A DNA stretch of 64,000 bases from NCBI GenBank assembly GCA_947034885.2, contig OX344749.2, positions 1,862,501 through 1,926,500 on the forward strand, given 5' to 3'. Source of the DNA: Thuidium tamariscinum. Taxonomy: Eukaryota; Streptophyta; Bryopsida; Hypnales; Thuidiaceae. Positions 48,724-60,523 of the stretch are shown here, in pieces. Position numbers and translations under genes: made by a program. Positions within the stretch are counted from its first letter, which is position 1. Every line of letters starts with the position of its first letter. The notes beneath the pieces are model-generated. The model searched no databases, had not been told where the DNA came from, and was given only the letters and a program-made list of their open reading frames with translations.

Positions 48724-49424
48724 GGGTAAATTCAAGAAATACTTGTACTATTTTCTGTCACATTGAGTGTATTGATCTGTTTTTTGGCCATAACTTTTGT
48801 GTTTTAAATCTAAATGACTCAAAATTTATAGGGAAGGTAGTCATAACTATCATACACTTTATGTAATATTTTTCATAATTTTCAAAAATAATTTATTATG
48901 AAAATAGTACTAGTGATTGAATGTTACAAATGCCAATTTGGAGGTTTTTAGTACTATTGAGTAGCTTTCTTTTAATGATTTTTAGCTCAAATTTCGATGA
49001 ATTGGTCTTCTAATAGACTTCTAACTGTCTGAATAAGGAATTTTTAAAATAGTTATTTTTGTATGGTGTATAAGTCCACAAAGTGAGCCTCCTTCTACAT
49101 TTTTTTGGAAACATGTAAAAAATGGTTTTGGTGATTTTTTGATGAATAAACATCTCTATAAAGTTTTTGCAAATGGACAATTTTTATTTTATTTTTTACT
49201 AATTAAAACATCAAAGTATGTATTTTCTTGAGGTTTGGCACTTCTCAAGTTCTCCTACTTAGAGATTTTTAAAAAAAAATTTCTTTAGTGGTTTTCTTCA
49301 TCTTAAAGGTTTTTACATTAGTCATGTTTTTTTTTAATTTAAAATTATTTATCTAATTTTAAAGTACTCCCGAAGAAAATCAGCAAAACGCAACAAATAG
49401 TACAAGTGTTTCATGAATTCACCC
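48724..49424. mobile_element. Non-autonomous TIR transposon, GGGTCATTGC-related, copy 3
   Basis: The left end GGGTAAATTCAAGAAATACT and the reverse-complemented right end GGGTGAATTCATGAAACACT form the terminal repeats; both continue TTGTACTATTT. CAAT is duplicated at 48720-48723 and 49425-49428. Interior blocks such as GCCATAACTTTTG recall copies 1 and 2. Non-coding. Confidence 0.75.
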
Positions 49425-50974
49425 CAATGGCCTTATCCATATTGGAGCTACAACAATATATAGAATTGCATTTCTCCTAAGTACTTTGAAGGATTCTTGA
49501 GTATTTTTGGAGATCATTGGAAAGTGAATTGTTCATCAAGTTGATAATCAAGGCCTAAGTAGTTTCTTTTTTCTCGCAAAACTAGCATCAACTAGATACT
49601 TGATTCTTATGAAGTATTCCTGGGACTTGCTAACACTTGGCCTTCCAGTGTATTAGGTAGAAGTTTCCGTTTGGTCATCTTGTTTATATTGATTCTCCTA
49701 ATTGCATTGATGCAGCAATAAAGTGTACATAGTGAATGGTCCAAAAGAAACCCATTTGAGTTTGTTATTGTCGAGGAAATTTCAATGTAGCCACTTTTAC
49801 ACATGCCAAGGCTTCATTTGGCACGCCTGTCATCTATGTCACAATAGAAAGATCAATTTGGAACAAAAAATCAAGGCCAATAAAAAGATTATTATGGAAT
49901 GGAAGGAGTATTTAAAATCTACAAAACCTATATGGTAGTAGATTTCACATCGGCAACCATGTAAAAAAAGGACATTGATGAAATTCCAACCAAGCTTTTG
50001 GATGAAAAACAACTCTATAGTCTTTTGTTACTAATGTGACTTGTTCACAACAACTATGGGTTGCCAAATTAGCACTACTCACAAGCATCCTTAGCATTTA
50101 AAAAGTAGTTGTTCATATAGTTGCAAAATCTTCCTTTTCTTTAGTGATTAATTTGCATTATATATAAGATTCAAAATATAACCAATTGAATAGATCATTT
50201 AATGAACATGAATCTTTGTTTTATATTGAATAATTGTTGTTATAATTTGCGTACATTCAAAACATTTTTTTCTTATATTTTGGCTTTTTCTAATCTTTAA
50301 AGTTTCTTCTATATATATTAGATGTTATTTTGGATGGATATTCAGTGATAATACATTTGAAAGGTAAAAAAAAATTTCTTCTTGAAGTCTTAAGTCCTTA
50401 TGCAAGGTTATTTAAGAAATATCAAGATTTTTAAAAAATCATTGAAGACTAATTAAATTGTAATGATTTTGATGTCTCTCTCTTAAAGTTTAAATTTGTA
50501 ATTTCAGAATATTATAAATTCTTTAAAAAATCCAAAAACTCTCTGAAGCATTCTATTATTTAAATTACAAGTCTTTATTCTTTACTACCTTCAGTTTATT
50601 TATGATCCACGTAGGGAAAAAAACTTGTGGTCACATGTGATTGATTCCTTATTCGTTGTCAAAATATATAAGCATCTAAATGTTAATAGAAAATCTATAA
50701 GATATCAAAATATCAATGCATTTATTCTACCAATCATTTTTCCATCATAACATCTTTAAGTTGTACTTCTCAAATTCCAAAACATTTCATGACTCCTTCA
50801 TATCCAATGCAAAGTAGTGTCGATTTTACATGTAATATTGATTTTGGGTATATTACACTGAAAACGGGTCGGGCGGGTGGGTGCAATGGGAAACGCCGGT
50901 GATTGGGGACCCGTGATAGGGAGTCTGGCTCAAGAGGGGCGGCGAGGGCATCGCAAACTCCCTCTTTGGAGTTG

Positions 50975-50982
50975 TAGGGTTT
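50975..50982 (+). promoter_or_regulatory. Telo-box
   Basis: TAGGGTTT, the reverse of AAACCCTA, lies about 65 bp before the eL19 start codon. Telo-boxes near the transcription start are typical of plant ribosomal protein genes. The exact transcription start is unknown here, so the box could fall in promoter or leader. Confidence 0.5.
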
Positions 50983-51045
50983 ACTCCCTCGCGTCCGCCA
51001 TAGCCACAAAAATCTCCGCTGTGATTCCTCGCTGCAGCAGCGGCC

Positions 51046-52308
51046 ATGGTGTCCCTCAAGCTGCAGAAACGCTTGGCCGCCAGCGTGCTCAAGTGCGGCG
51101 AGCGCAAGGTCTGGCTCGACCCGAATGAGGTCAATGAAATCTCCATGGCCAACAGCCGGCAGAACATCCGGAAGCTCGTCAAGGACGGCTTCGTCATCCG
51201 CAAGCCCCAGAAGATCCACTCGCGCGCCCGCGCTCGTCGTGCTCTGGAGGCCAAGCGCAAGGGTCGTCACTCTGGCTACGGCAAACGCCGCGGGACCCGG
51301 GAGGCCAGGCTTCCTACCAAGGTACTCACGCAATGCTCATGGGTTTAGGGTTTCATTCGTGCTGGTGTGTGCTGTTTGGAGTTGGATTACTGATTATCTT
51401 TGGAGATTTATCGCCTGGAATTTTAGGGTTTTCCTGGCTCTTATGCTCTGATTGGTTATTCTGGAGTTCGTAGGATTGTATCGGTGTGCCATTGAGCTCT
51501 AGCTCTGCTCTTCCCAATTATTCCGTATGTTTAGGGTTCAGGTAAGATTTTGGAAGTCATGTAGGGGAATGGGTGTATCGGCCTGACGGAATTGTGAGAT
51601 TTCCAGAATCGAATCTCTGTTCGATTCGATTATTGAAATAGTGCGGGTGCTCATTTATCGTATGCCTTGCTAATTTGCATGAATGCGGCTGCATTAGGGC
51701 GGCACGATTTAGGGTCTTACGATCTACATTAGGGTTTACTGTTATCCATGACTCCAGAGACTTGCGATTGTTTGCCGACAGTGACACTTGCCAGATAATT
51801 CATAATGTATGGGGTTGTAATCTGATAATTGGTGGCTGGATGGAAACAATAGTTTGGTCACTACCTGGTTAGAGACTATATCTGGTTATATTGATTGTTG
51901 ATGAGTGAAACGATATGGCTGGACTGACAGTTGATGAATAAATGTGTGTTGCTGTAGGTGCTGTGGTTGCGGCGCATGCGGGTGTTGAGGCGTCTGCTGC
52001 GCAAGTACCGTGATGCCAAGAAGATCGACAAACACATGTACCACGACATGTACATGAAGGTCAAGGGTAATGTGTTCAAGAACAAGCGTGTCTTGATGGA
52101 AAGTATCCACAAGTCCAAGGCTGAGAAGGCTCGTGAGAAGACTCTTTCTGACCAATTCGAGGCTAGGCGTGCCAAGAACAAGGCTACCCGTGAGCGTAAG
52201 ATTGCCAGGAGGGAGGAGCGTCAGGCGCAGGGTATTCCCGATGTTGCCCCTGCCCAGGTTACTGAGGCTCCAGCGACTGCTGCTCCAGTGAAGAAGTCGA
52301 AAAAGTAG
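51046..52308 (+). CDS. RPL19: 60S ribosomal protein eL19 (L19)
   Basis: Structural protein of the large cytosolic ribosomal subunit. It has two exons, 51046-51321 and 51958-52308, joined in phase 0 ([11 protein letters not shown]), encoding 208 aa, the usual plant length. Diagnostic segments include [36 protein letters not shown] and [16 protein letters not shown]. Exon 2 carries [17 protein letters not shown] and [19 protein letters not shown]. An acidic/alanine stretch and a lysine-rich tail (VKKSKK) end the protein. The start ATG sits in a strong context (GCGGCCATGG). The intron is AT-rich and ends CTGTAG. Open frames on the opposite strand are shadows. Confidence 0.98.
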
Positions 52309-53398
52309 AGCCTGACTTTTTTGTAATATGAATCTTCCTGGTTGTGAGTCAACATGAAGGGAAGTCAACTTACTTGTACGTCACTTTTTAGCTTGGTGAC
52401 GGCTGTCAATCTGATTACCCTCATTCTCTCTGGCTATTTTTATTCATGTGTGTAACTTTGGATGTTCAAATCTACCATCAGTCTTGCAGATTCTTATGTG
52501 CTTGTTTCCCTTGTTGTAAGTGTTCTTATAGCAAATTCTCATGTGGGCACTCAGCTCTTTGCTGTCCAAGATCTGGTATCTTGGGCGGAATGAAATGATT
52601 AGTCACATGGAAACTGGCTCCTATCTGACCGAAAGCTGGGGGACAATCTACTTGGAACTGAAAGTTCTGACAACCTTGAACATATTTGGGGATCTAGACT
52701 TGGAGGTCAGTTATACTTAAAAGTTTTCTGCCTGAATCATAGCCGTTGTATGGTGCTTGTCCTGCATATGCCTCAGAATGAAATCAACAGCTCTCTCTAT
52801 GGTACTGTGCTCGGGTATCAGTCATTTGGCGAGGTCTCTTTGCAAGGACTTCCAACCTTAACATGAATTGCGTGTCCGTTGTATCATACCACCGTAGGTA
52901 AGCTTTGGAGATATCATGTTTGGCTTGTGTAACCTAATGAATACTTGCAGGGCCTATATCAGATTACATGCAATTTGAAGGAGTTCAATCCAAATCCTTT
53001 CATTTGCGTTATCTGAATTTAAGAAATCAAAGATTGCTGTAGACCGACAGTGAGGTTGCTGGTTTGAATGGGGTCTGTGGGTTCTACGCTTTAATTCTGT
53101 TTTTTCGTTCTTTTACTACGTAAACCCTAAATGCCGTCGCTAATTACTGTGTGGTTAACCTTATGAATATCATGGGCTTATTAGTGTGAAGATCAAGATG
53201 AAGGTGGATGAAGGGTGGATGTCAATAACATTCTTTGAGATTGTATGAAAATAGTCTACACCACATTAGTATGGTTTCATCTAATAAATGTGAATTCCAA
53301 TAAGTAAAATTCTTTTTGAATAATATCAATGACACTGTAAACTTCATATTGAACTAGTTCTACAAATACTTGAATACCAAGAAGATTTTTACAGCATG
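52309..53398. other. Downstream region of eL19
   Basis: Mid-complexity DNA that should begin with the eL19 3' untranslated region. It grades into AT-rich intergenic DNA near 53.2 kb. No gene or repeat structure recognised. Confidence 0.55.
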
Positions 53399-53662
53399 TA
53401 AGGTGGGTACACCTAAAAGTGCCACTTTTTGGTACTGTGCCTAGTAACTATTACTGGTCTGTATAGTCTTCTTGGCAAGTGAAAGCACGTTCCAATGCAC
53501 CAAAAAACACAGCATCTGGATACAGTATGCAAAAGTTATTAAGGTTCAAAGTCTGTTTCTAAAAGCGCTCCAGCCAAATAGGTACATAATGGAATTCAGA
53601 AATGTACAACAACTCTAGATGGCACTTTTAGGTGAGGTGCAATTTTAGGTGTACCCACCTTA
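53399..53662. mobile_element. 264-bp MITE with perfect 20-bp TIRs
   Basis: Both ends carry TAAGGTGGGTACACCTAAAA, perfect over 20 bases as an inverted repeat. A second inverted block (CCTAAAAGTGCCA-type) is offset just inside the right end. If the outer TA is the target duplication, the element proper is 53401-53660, which fits a Tc1/mariner-like origin. The interior is non-coding. Confidence 0.8.
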
Positions 53663-54281
53663 TGCTCAGCTACAAGTATAATAGTCAAATTGATGCTACA
53701 ACCTCATATTTTGAAATCTTCCTAGATTTTGTAATTTTTTAGCATAAAAATCCTCTGAATATCAATGCTTTTGTGTACTGCTCTTGGGTACTACCAAGTT
53801 CTTATTAGTTCAATCTTGCAACACATGACTGTTTTAAAGCTATGTAGGAAATTGAAAAAAAACTGTTTTTGATTTCCATTTTAAGAAAGCATAAAGCATA
53901 GGTACCTTTGGAATCATGAGTTCTCCAATGAATTCAATGAATCTTCCAATGGTAGAAAATTAATGAGAATTAAATCCAAATTAAAAACTAAAAAATTGAT
54001 TTACTTTTCTACACCCTCAAATGCCCTATTTCATCATATAGCAACAAGCAAATCTTGATTTTGAAGAATTTCAAGGATAGGGTGACCTTTGTACTTTTTT
54101 TTAACCCTTCATTATTACATTTATATAGTTAGGGTGATAAAACCAAGGACTTGTTATTAAAGAAGATAATTATTAAGAAAATAGAGTGAAATGATTAAAT
54201 ATGGGACTTTAGTCCTTATACATATTATTATTCAATATACTTTGAAGTTCCTTATAATATAATTTAATAGGTAATATATTA

Positions 54282-54833
54282 CTCCCTCCATCCCAAAATG
54301 GTCTACTAGGTAATTGTGGAAGGAAAGAGTGCAAGGAGCTAGAGGGAATTTCTAAAAGCAATGGAACAAAATCTAATTATAAACATTTAGAAAGTATTAT
54401 TTAATTTATTCACAATTGAACTCCAATCAAAAACATATTTATAGGAGTATATATTGTTGAAAATAGTACCACCATACCTCATCCAATCACAAAAATTGAG
54501 GTCAATGGCAATGTAGTCTTAAATTACAGGTTTATACTTTGAGTACAAACACTATTCATATTTTACATAAACTATATAATTGAATGGAGGGTATATTCCA
54601 CAAAGAATTAGACAATTGAATGGCCAGTAGTGCTCTAAAAAAACGCTTCAAAAATTCCATGTTTGAGTATACCAAAACCAAAATTTGGAAAAGGTTAGGG
54701 ATCTTAAATTTTTGGAATGATAGGAAAGCACCAAAGTCAACTTGAAGTTCAAATTTTTTTGAAAAACACGTTTATTTTAACCTTAATTTAAAACATTTTG
54801 TCCAACAAGAAGATCATTTTGGGACAAAGGAAG
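54282..54833. mobile_element. Stowaway-like (Tc1/mariner) non-autonomous element
   Basis: The left end CTCCCTCCATCCCAAAATGG is the classic plant Stowaway-type terminus. The reverse-complemented right end reads CTTCCTTTGTCCCAAAATGA. TA flanks both sides. At about 550 bp it is longer than a typical Stowaway MITE, and I see no transposase frame. A truncated relative lies at 48436. Confidence 0.85.
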
Positions 54834-56373
54834 TACATTAAACAATCCAAGACACAATATGTTCTTATTGATAGCATACTACAATTAGAGTTTCAAATTG
54901 TAGTTTTAGATTATAGCAAATGATAAAAATTAGCAAATGATCTACCTTGGGTCACTTCAAAAATTTCAAATATATATTATATATTTTTCCTTTGGTTGGA
55001 ATAACACTCAAATTACATTGTTGAATAATGATATGTATTAGTTGTACTCAACTAATTTAGACTTTGGGTCTATTATATTCTAAAAATGGATACCAAAATA
55101 GGACTTTGCATGAACTGAAATAATCCCCAAAAATGCATACATTGGAATTTTATATATATATATATATAATTTTAGAGTTTGAAATTATTTTTTAAGATAG
55201 AAAAACTAAATAGTTTCATGGATTTATAATTTTTCCCCAGATTGATGCTTGAGAATAAAAGATATGTCCAAATAAGCTCAAAGTAGGGGAGGTTGGGCAA
55301 CAAAAAAAATTCAAAATTCAAAATTTTAATAAAATAATTACCATAGATTACATTTTTTTTCTACATGGAAAACTTTGATTCATTTGATTTGGATAAGATG
55401 TATGGAAGCTATGGACATTCTTATTTTTTGGACAATATAAGCATCTTTTTGAAAAAAGAAAACTTGCAAGATTCATTTCTGAATGCAATTTTTTCAATTC
55501 TTTGAAAAAAAATTCCACATAAGTTTAATTTGATTTTTAGAACAATCTCACCATTGGAATTAGAATGTTTTAATTCCATTCGAAAGATATTAATAATTTA
55601 GATTTCCTTCTATTTCATATCTACTTCACCCATAATATAGTTCAACTATAATTATAAATATCTCTAAAATAATATAGACACCAATAGTATAGGTGTTTAG
55701 TCTCCTAGATTCACGAGCTTACACTCATAGGCTCTTATAATAGCAACCCTTCTACTTCTACTCAACAATTTTTTTATGAATGAATATTAAATTTTCTTGA
55801 ATTCATTTTTTCCTCTAAAATTGTCAATTGAATTTTCCACTATAAAGATCTAAAGCTCAAAACTTTTTAGTGCAAAAACTCTAAGTTAAAAAGGTTCAAA
55901 GCTAAGAAATCTAGTGTTGCAATGTGCTAAAATAATTTTCTTCTTTCTAAAAGCAAATATCTTGCAATTTGACTTGTCAAAATTTCTGAAATTTATTTCA
56001 CTCATTTTCATGCTAATTGATTATAAGTACCTAAGTTTAGATGTCCAAAAATAAAGGCTTTGGCCTTTTATAAATTAAACAAAAGATTGAAGTGCTACAA
56101 AGTAAAAAAAAAAAAATTAGCACTTAATCCTAAAAAGACAAGCCCATGACCATTGACTTCAAGCCTTGTTGTCTAACACTATATTTGTTGTCATTTTGCA
56201 ACTAGACAAGAATGAAAATAAATTATATTTATATCTCAAAGAGAATATGATATCTCTACTAAAAGTCATTGACTTTTCAAAAAGGTGGGGATTTGAAATT
56301 TTTCTTAATTTTCTTAACAAATATACTCCAAAAATCTAAAATTTTTACCATAGATGGACTCTCTAGTGTGTAA

Positions 56374-56654
56374 CATAAGAGGTTTTTTCAAGGTAACAAG
56401 AGACTATTTCAGCCTTGTTCCCCAATCTGTGAACTAGCCATTGTTGGTCAGATTTAAATTTTTTTAATTTAATTTAAAGTTTTCAAAAAAATTGATTTAA
56501 AAATAATAATATTTTTCAATAAAATAAAATAAAATACTATTATGTGATGTGGCAATCTCTCCGCCACATCAGATCAATTGTTGGGACAATTTTCAACAAG
56601 TTCCCTCAGTCTAGGAACTCACAGTCTCCCAACAAGGCTTCAGAACCTCTTATA
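56374..56654. mobile_element. Hairpin-core MITE family, copy E
   Basis: The left end CATAAGAGGTTTTTTCAAGG and the reverse-complemented right end TATAAGAGGTTCTGAAGCC are terminal inverted repeats, extending through a GAGACT motif. The core at 56545-56571 reads TGATGTGG, CAATCTCTCCG, CCACATCA, a perfect inverted repeat. Internal AT-rich tract as in the other copies. Confidence 0.7.
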
Positions 56655-57174
56655 CATCATGACATAAATCAAAGTTACCATGTCACTTTAAGATTATAAA
56701 ATCAACAAATTTTAATAATTATAATATAATAATAGGTCCCAATTTCATATTGCTATAGAATATTGAAATTTAAGAATTTTTCAAAATTTCCTATTGAAGT
56801 CAAAAGTAATCTTTATAAACTTCATTTTATTAGTTGGACTCAAATTCAAAAATTTTAATTTTCTTGGTTAAAATTCGCATCATGAATACATAGCAAGAAA
56901 TGGCCAAATTACTTTAGAAGAATAATTTGTGGACTAAGCATCTCAATCTTTTCTAGAAAAGCCAACTTAGAAGAGGGAAATTGTAATCAACTACTCATGT
57001 AAAAAATGTACTCAAAGACCTAAAAAATTCAATAAATCTTTTATTTATCTTTTTTCCCATCCTACAATACACACTTGGGTGAAGTCATCAAAGGATGTTT
57101 GTGTCTTCAGAAATGTCTCACGGTTAATGGAAGCTCTCAATCTAAGGTAGGAGGTCCTTAAATGGAGCAAGCAT

Positions 57175-57277
57175 TAAAATGGAGGACCTCCTAAAATGTA
57201 CACACTTTGTACATGTTGCTTTTTATAGCCTTTAGCTATGAACAAATTGTGTACATTTTAGGAGGTGCTCCATTTTA
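57175..57277. mobile_element. 103-bp hairpin element
   Basis: Arms of about 30 bases that match at all but one position: each begins TAAAATGGAG and continues ACCTCCTAAAATGTACACA. They enclose a central segment of about 40 bases. It is either a very short MITE or the fused ends of a larger element. Confidence 0.7.
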
Positions 57278-58257
57278 GAGCCCTATACTCTTCAATTTTA
57301 GAATTTTATAACTAATTCCACAAAGCTCAAAAAAATATGAAACAACTTGGATAAAGTTAAGAGGCTCAAAAAGCAATCATTTAAGCACTGATGTGCCTTT
57401 TTCATATATCTCCTGAGATGGAAATATTTTTAGTTTATTTTTCAGTCAAAGAAAAATAGATGAGGAATCTAACACAAGTCATTTCATATTTTTTGAAGCA
57501 TTATTGAATTAGTTATGAATTTTCAAACACAATCTCGTATAGGTCCCTATTTGTGATCTTAGACTCTTGGAAATCCATCCATGCATAGTTTGAAAAAAAC
57601 CTAGGGCTTGTTCAAAAACTAACATTCCAACATATATAAAGCAATAGAAATGGTTTCTAAAAGTGTCCCTTTCTAAATTTGAAATGAATGCTTGAATTAA
57701 TTATTATTTCAGATTTTTCAATACTTGTAAGAAGGTAGTTGAATAATGAGTTCTTATTTTGAATTAAATTAGTAAACACCTAGCCAGTTAGTTAGAAATG
57801 AACCCCGTATGGCTCTTAGTATAAATCATCCATTGAAGAAGTAAAAACAAATCTTATCAAGCTCCATTGTAATCCACAGTTCATTTTCCCACAATTCAAA
57901 TGTCCACTTCACAGCCCCTACTGAACGGTTGAAAATGCCTGCTCAATTTTAAATCCTTCTCCTACAGATGTCAATTCTACTCATCTTTTAAGAAAAATTT
58001 ACTAAAAAAAAATTCTAAGAGTTTTCCCTCCCTGAAATTTAGTTTCAGCCTTAGATGGTCCATTATAGAACCTCTTACCTTAGTAGCTGGCGGTCCTGTA
58101 CAGTGCCATTTGCATTGAAATCCATTTCAATTGTGTAAATCAAATATATAATTAAAAATTTTAATTAAATTAAAAAAGAAATGTTCGTCCCAAATCAATA
58201 CATGAATTTTTTTTTAAAAATAAACTCTAAATCTAGTTTCTGGTATTCGAGATTTAA

Positions 58258-58478
58258 CCCTGAAGCGCTCGGACGTCCATATTTTGGACAATGAACAGAG
58301 GGCTTCAAGGCATTGTTTCATCCAATTAACTTCTCATTTATCAAATGTAACACTTGAATCTAGAAAAGACAACCTTCCTTAATGGCCAAATTCATTAAAT
58401 TCTGGTAAATGATATATCTGTACAAAACTATAAGCAAAAATGTGCAAAAATTCAAAAAAGGATAAAGACGTTTCAGGG
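58258..58478. mobile_element. piggyBac-like MITE, copy 1
   Basis: Flanked on both sides by TTAA (58254-58257 and 58479-58482). The ends are CCCTGAAGCG at the left and CCCTGAAACG at the right after reverse complementing. TTAA duplication with CCC-initiated termini is the piggyBac signature. It has 221 bp of non-coding interior. A diverged second copy lies at 59537-59745. Confidence 0.65.
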
Positions 58479-59532
58479 TTAACTTAAGGTAACCATTGTA
58501 CTAAACTGTGGCATATCATTCTTTTTAAGTAAGCTTATTCACAGTACTTGAACAGGGTATCATTATCAATGGTACACCCCACAGAAAATTTGAAGCAGCT
58601 ATTAGTGTGCCATATTTGGGAAATCAAATAATAATATATTTTATTAGGGTACATGATGTACAGACCCGAGTGTTCTCAAAACTGGTTAAGTTTCGCTTGG
58701 TTTCTATCAAAAAAATCCTTGCACTACTATTACATTGTAAAAAGGGGCCTTTAATGGAGTTATTTTAGTCAAAATTACAACAAACAATAAAATTTGATAG
58801 CCAATTTGCAACTTCTTCTATAATAGAATTAGCATACATTTAATTAGATTTGTCTTACAGTACTCCCAATAATCCTTCACAACTTGGAAAATCCTTTCTA
58901 TTCTATTTTGTTCTACTACTACTCATTCTCGAAATAGCCAGAGTTGATGCTTGTTTCTCTTAAAAGGTAGCATATTGCACTAAATTCCAAAAATAATTCT
59001 GAGATCAATAGTACAGACTTCAGAGTATTTGAAACTCCTGGAACTAAACCCAACTCTCAACCCCTTCAGGATGTTGTGGCCAGGAATGGCCTACTAAATC
59101 CATATTCTTCAATTGTGGCTCATTTGTACAAGATTTTTTTCTCTCACAATCTTCATGGTCGTAGAAAATTATATAGCAAGGATGCATTCCCAAGCAATCT
59201 CATAAAAAAAATTTGCACTAGAAAAAAAAAATTTACTTTGTGCAAATGGTCTTTGTACATAGAAGTTGCAATAATATCTATATTATATAAGCAATGCTAA
59301 GTAAATTTAATCATGTAAGGACATGTTAGTCTTTATAGAAATCATCCTTTTTGAAACTGTGCAAATCATCTATCATAAAAGATTCAAAAGTACTCATTGG
59401 AGACCAAACTACTATTTACAACATGCCCCTTTCTACACAAAATTTCAAAGATGAACAATTGCAATTGTGTTTTACATGAAAAAAAATTATGTCATCAATT
59501 GGACACTTAGTGTCAGGAGTGGCGTTACAAGG
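58479..59532. other. AT-rich intergenic stretch
   Basis: Lies between the two piggyBac-like copies. Near 58671 a GAGTGTTCTCAAAACTGG stretch weakly resembles the left end of the 131-bp hAT-like element, but no matching right end was seen. No gene. Confidence 0.5.
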
Positions 59533-59536
59533 TTAA

Positions 59537-59745
59537 CCTTGATGCGCTGCAACATCTATATTCTAGACAATGAATAGAAGGCGTCAAGGCACTATTTCAT
59601 CCAACTAACTTTTTATTTATCAAATGTAATACTTGAAACAACCTTCTTTAATGACCAAATTCATTAAAATCTGGTAAATGATATATATGTACAAAAATAT
59701 AAGCAAAAATTCAAAAAATTCAAAAAAGGATTGAGGCATTTAGGG
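59537..59745. mobile_element. piggyBac-like MITE, copy 2 (decayed)
   Basis: Colinear with 58258-58478 over almost its whole length: ATATT-T-GACAATGAA, TTTCATCCAA, TTCATTAAA-TCTGGTAAATG and AAGCAAAAAT all occur in order. The left flank keeps TTAA (59533-59536). The right flank has decayed to GTTAG. Confidence 0.65.
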
Positions 59746-59812
59746 GTTAGACATCCTTCACAAGTTGAGTTACTTGTAACCTTAGTTAGTGGCCTCCAAA
59801 GTGTGAGTGCTC

Positions 59813-60226
59813 TAAGGTTGAGGCACCAATAGCCGACCATTTAAGCAATTTCATAGCACATTTTGCACTGTATGAGGTGGTGGGAATTTTTCCCATGTAG
59901 GAAGATAAGAAATATGGGGATAGAAAAATTTTCAGAATTTTATTTCTAAAATTGAATTTATAGTGAATTTTGGGAAGCAAAAAGTACTCCAGACCAATAG
60001 CCAATGTCTAGAGTCTCCTAATTCCAATAATGCTTTAACTGCTTTCCATTCACTTCTTCCACTCACTAATTTGGACATGTGTAATTACCTTATTAGTCTT
60101 GGCCTCAAAATGGACCAAAACATGCAATTCAAGGTGTGTTTGGAAATATGTTTTGGACTTGATTGGAAATAGGACCCCTTGCAGGTTGGCTACTGGGTGT
60201 GGTCGACATTTGGTGCCTCAACCTTA
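59813..60226. mobile_element. 414-bp TIR element with TA flanks
   Basis: The left end TAAGGTTGAGGCACCAA is repeated exactly, inverted, at the right end. Homology continues imperfectly through a CGACCA motif. The outermost TA may be the target duplication, suggesting a Tc1/mariner-like origin. Open frames of 69-76 codons inside it on the plus strand show no known motif. Confidence 0.75.
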
Positions 60227-60392
60227 TTGGATTTTTTTTTGGGACACAAATGAAAGGTCTATTAGATTGAATTCAATGCTGGAAGAACCCAAGTACATAA
60301 TTAGTCTGGGTAGCATTCAAGTAGAATAAAGTTTCTAATGATACTCCTCGAATGCAAATCTCTGGGATGGAGTTGGTAGTTGGGATCGAGAC

Positions 60393-60523
60393 CAGTGATC
60401 CCAAAACTGGCTAAATTTCGCTCATTTTCTACTTAATTTTTTCATTCCCTTTGTGTAAATTTTAAAAAATCTTCCAAAAATGAACATTTGGCTAAAAACC
60501 TTGAATCTGTTCTGAGATCACTG
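60393..60523. mobile_element. 131-bp hAT-like MITE, copy 2
   Basis: Begins CAGTGATCCCAAAA and ends TCTGAGATCACTG. An exact 8-bp duplication ATCGAGAC flanks it (60385-60392 and 60524-60531). An 8-bp target duplication plus CAGTG termini is diagnostic of hAT transposons. It is the same length as the copy at 41386 and closely similar to it, implying recent movement by the same source. Confidence 0.9.

Larger units (their letters stand above)
44265..50880. other. AT-rich intergenic region
   Basis: Long AT-rich interval between the glycosyltransferase and eL19 genes. It holds the mobile elements listed separately at 45404, 47030, 48436 and 48724. Between them I see no open frame above background, no RNA gene and no further clear element ends. 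Confidence 0.65.
54836..58257. other. AT-rich intergenic region
   Basis: Low-complexity AT-rich DNA. It contains the hairpin-core element at 56374 and the palindrome at 57175, but no gene or RNA signal that I can support. Confidence 0.65.

Noticed and set aside
50770-51333. 187-codon minus-strand frame over eL19 exon 1
   Set aside because: It is antisense to a certain ribosomal protein exon and lacks any recognisable domain.
58671-58720. Possible third copy of the 131-bp hAT-like element
   Set aside because: Only about 45 bases at the left end resemble it, with several mismatches, and no right end was found.
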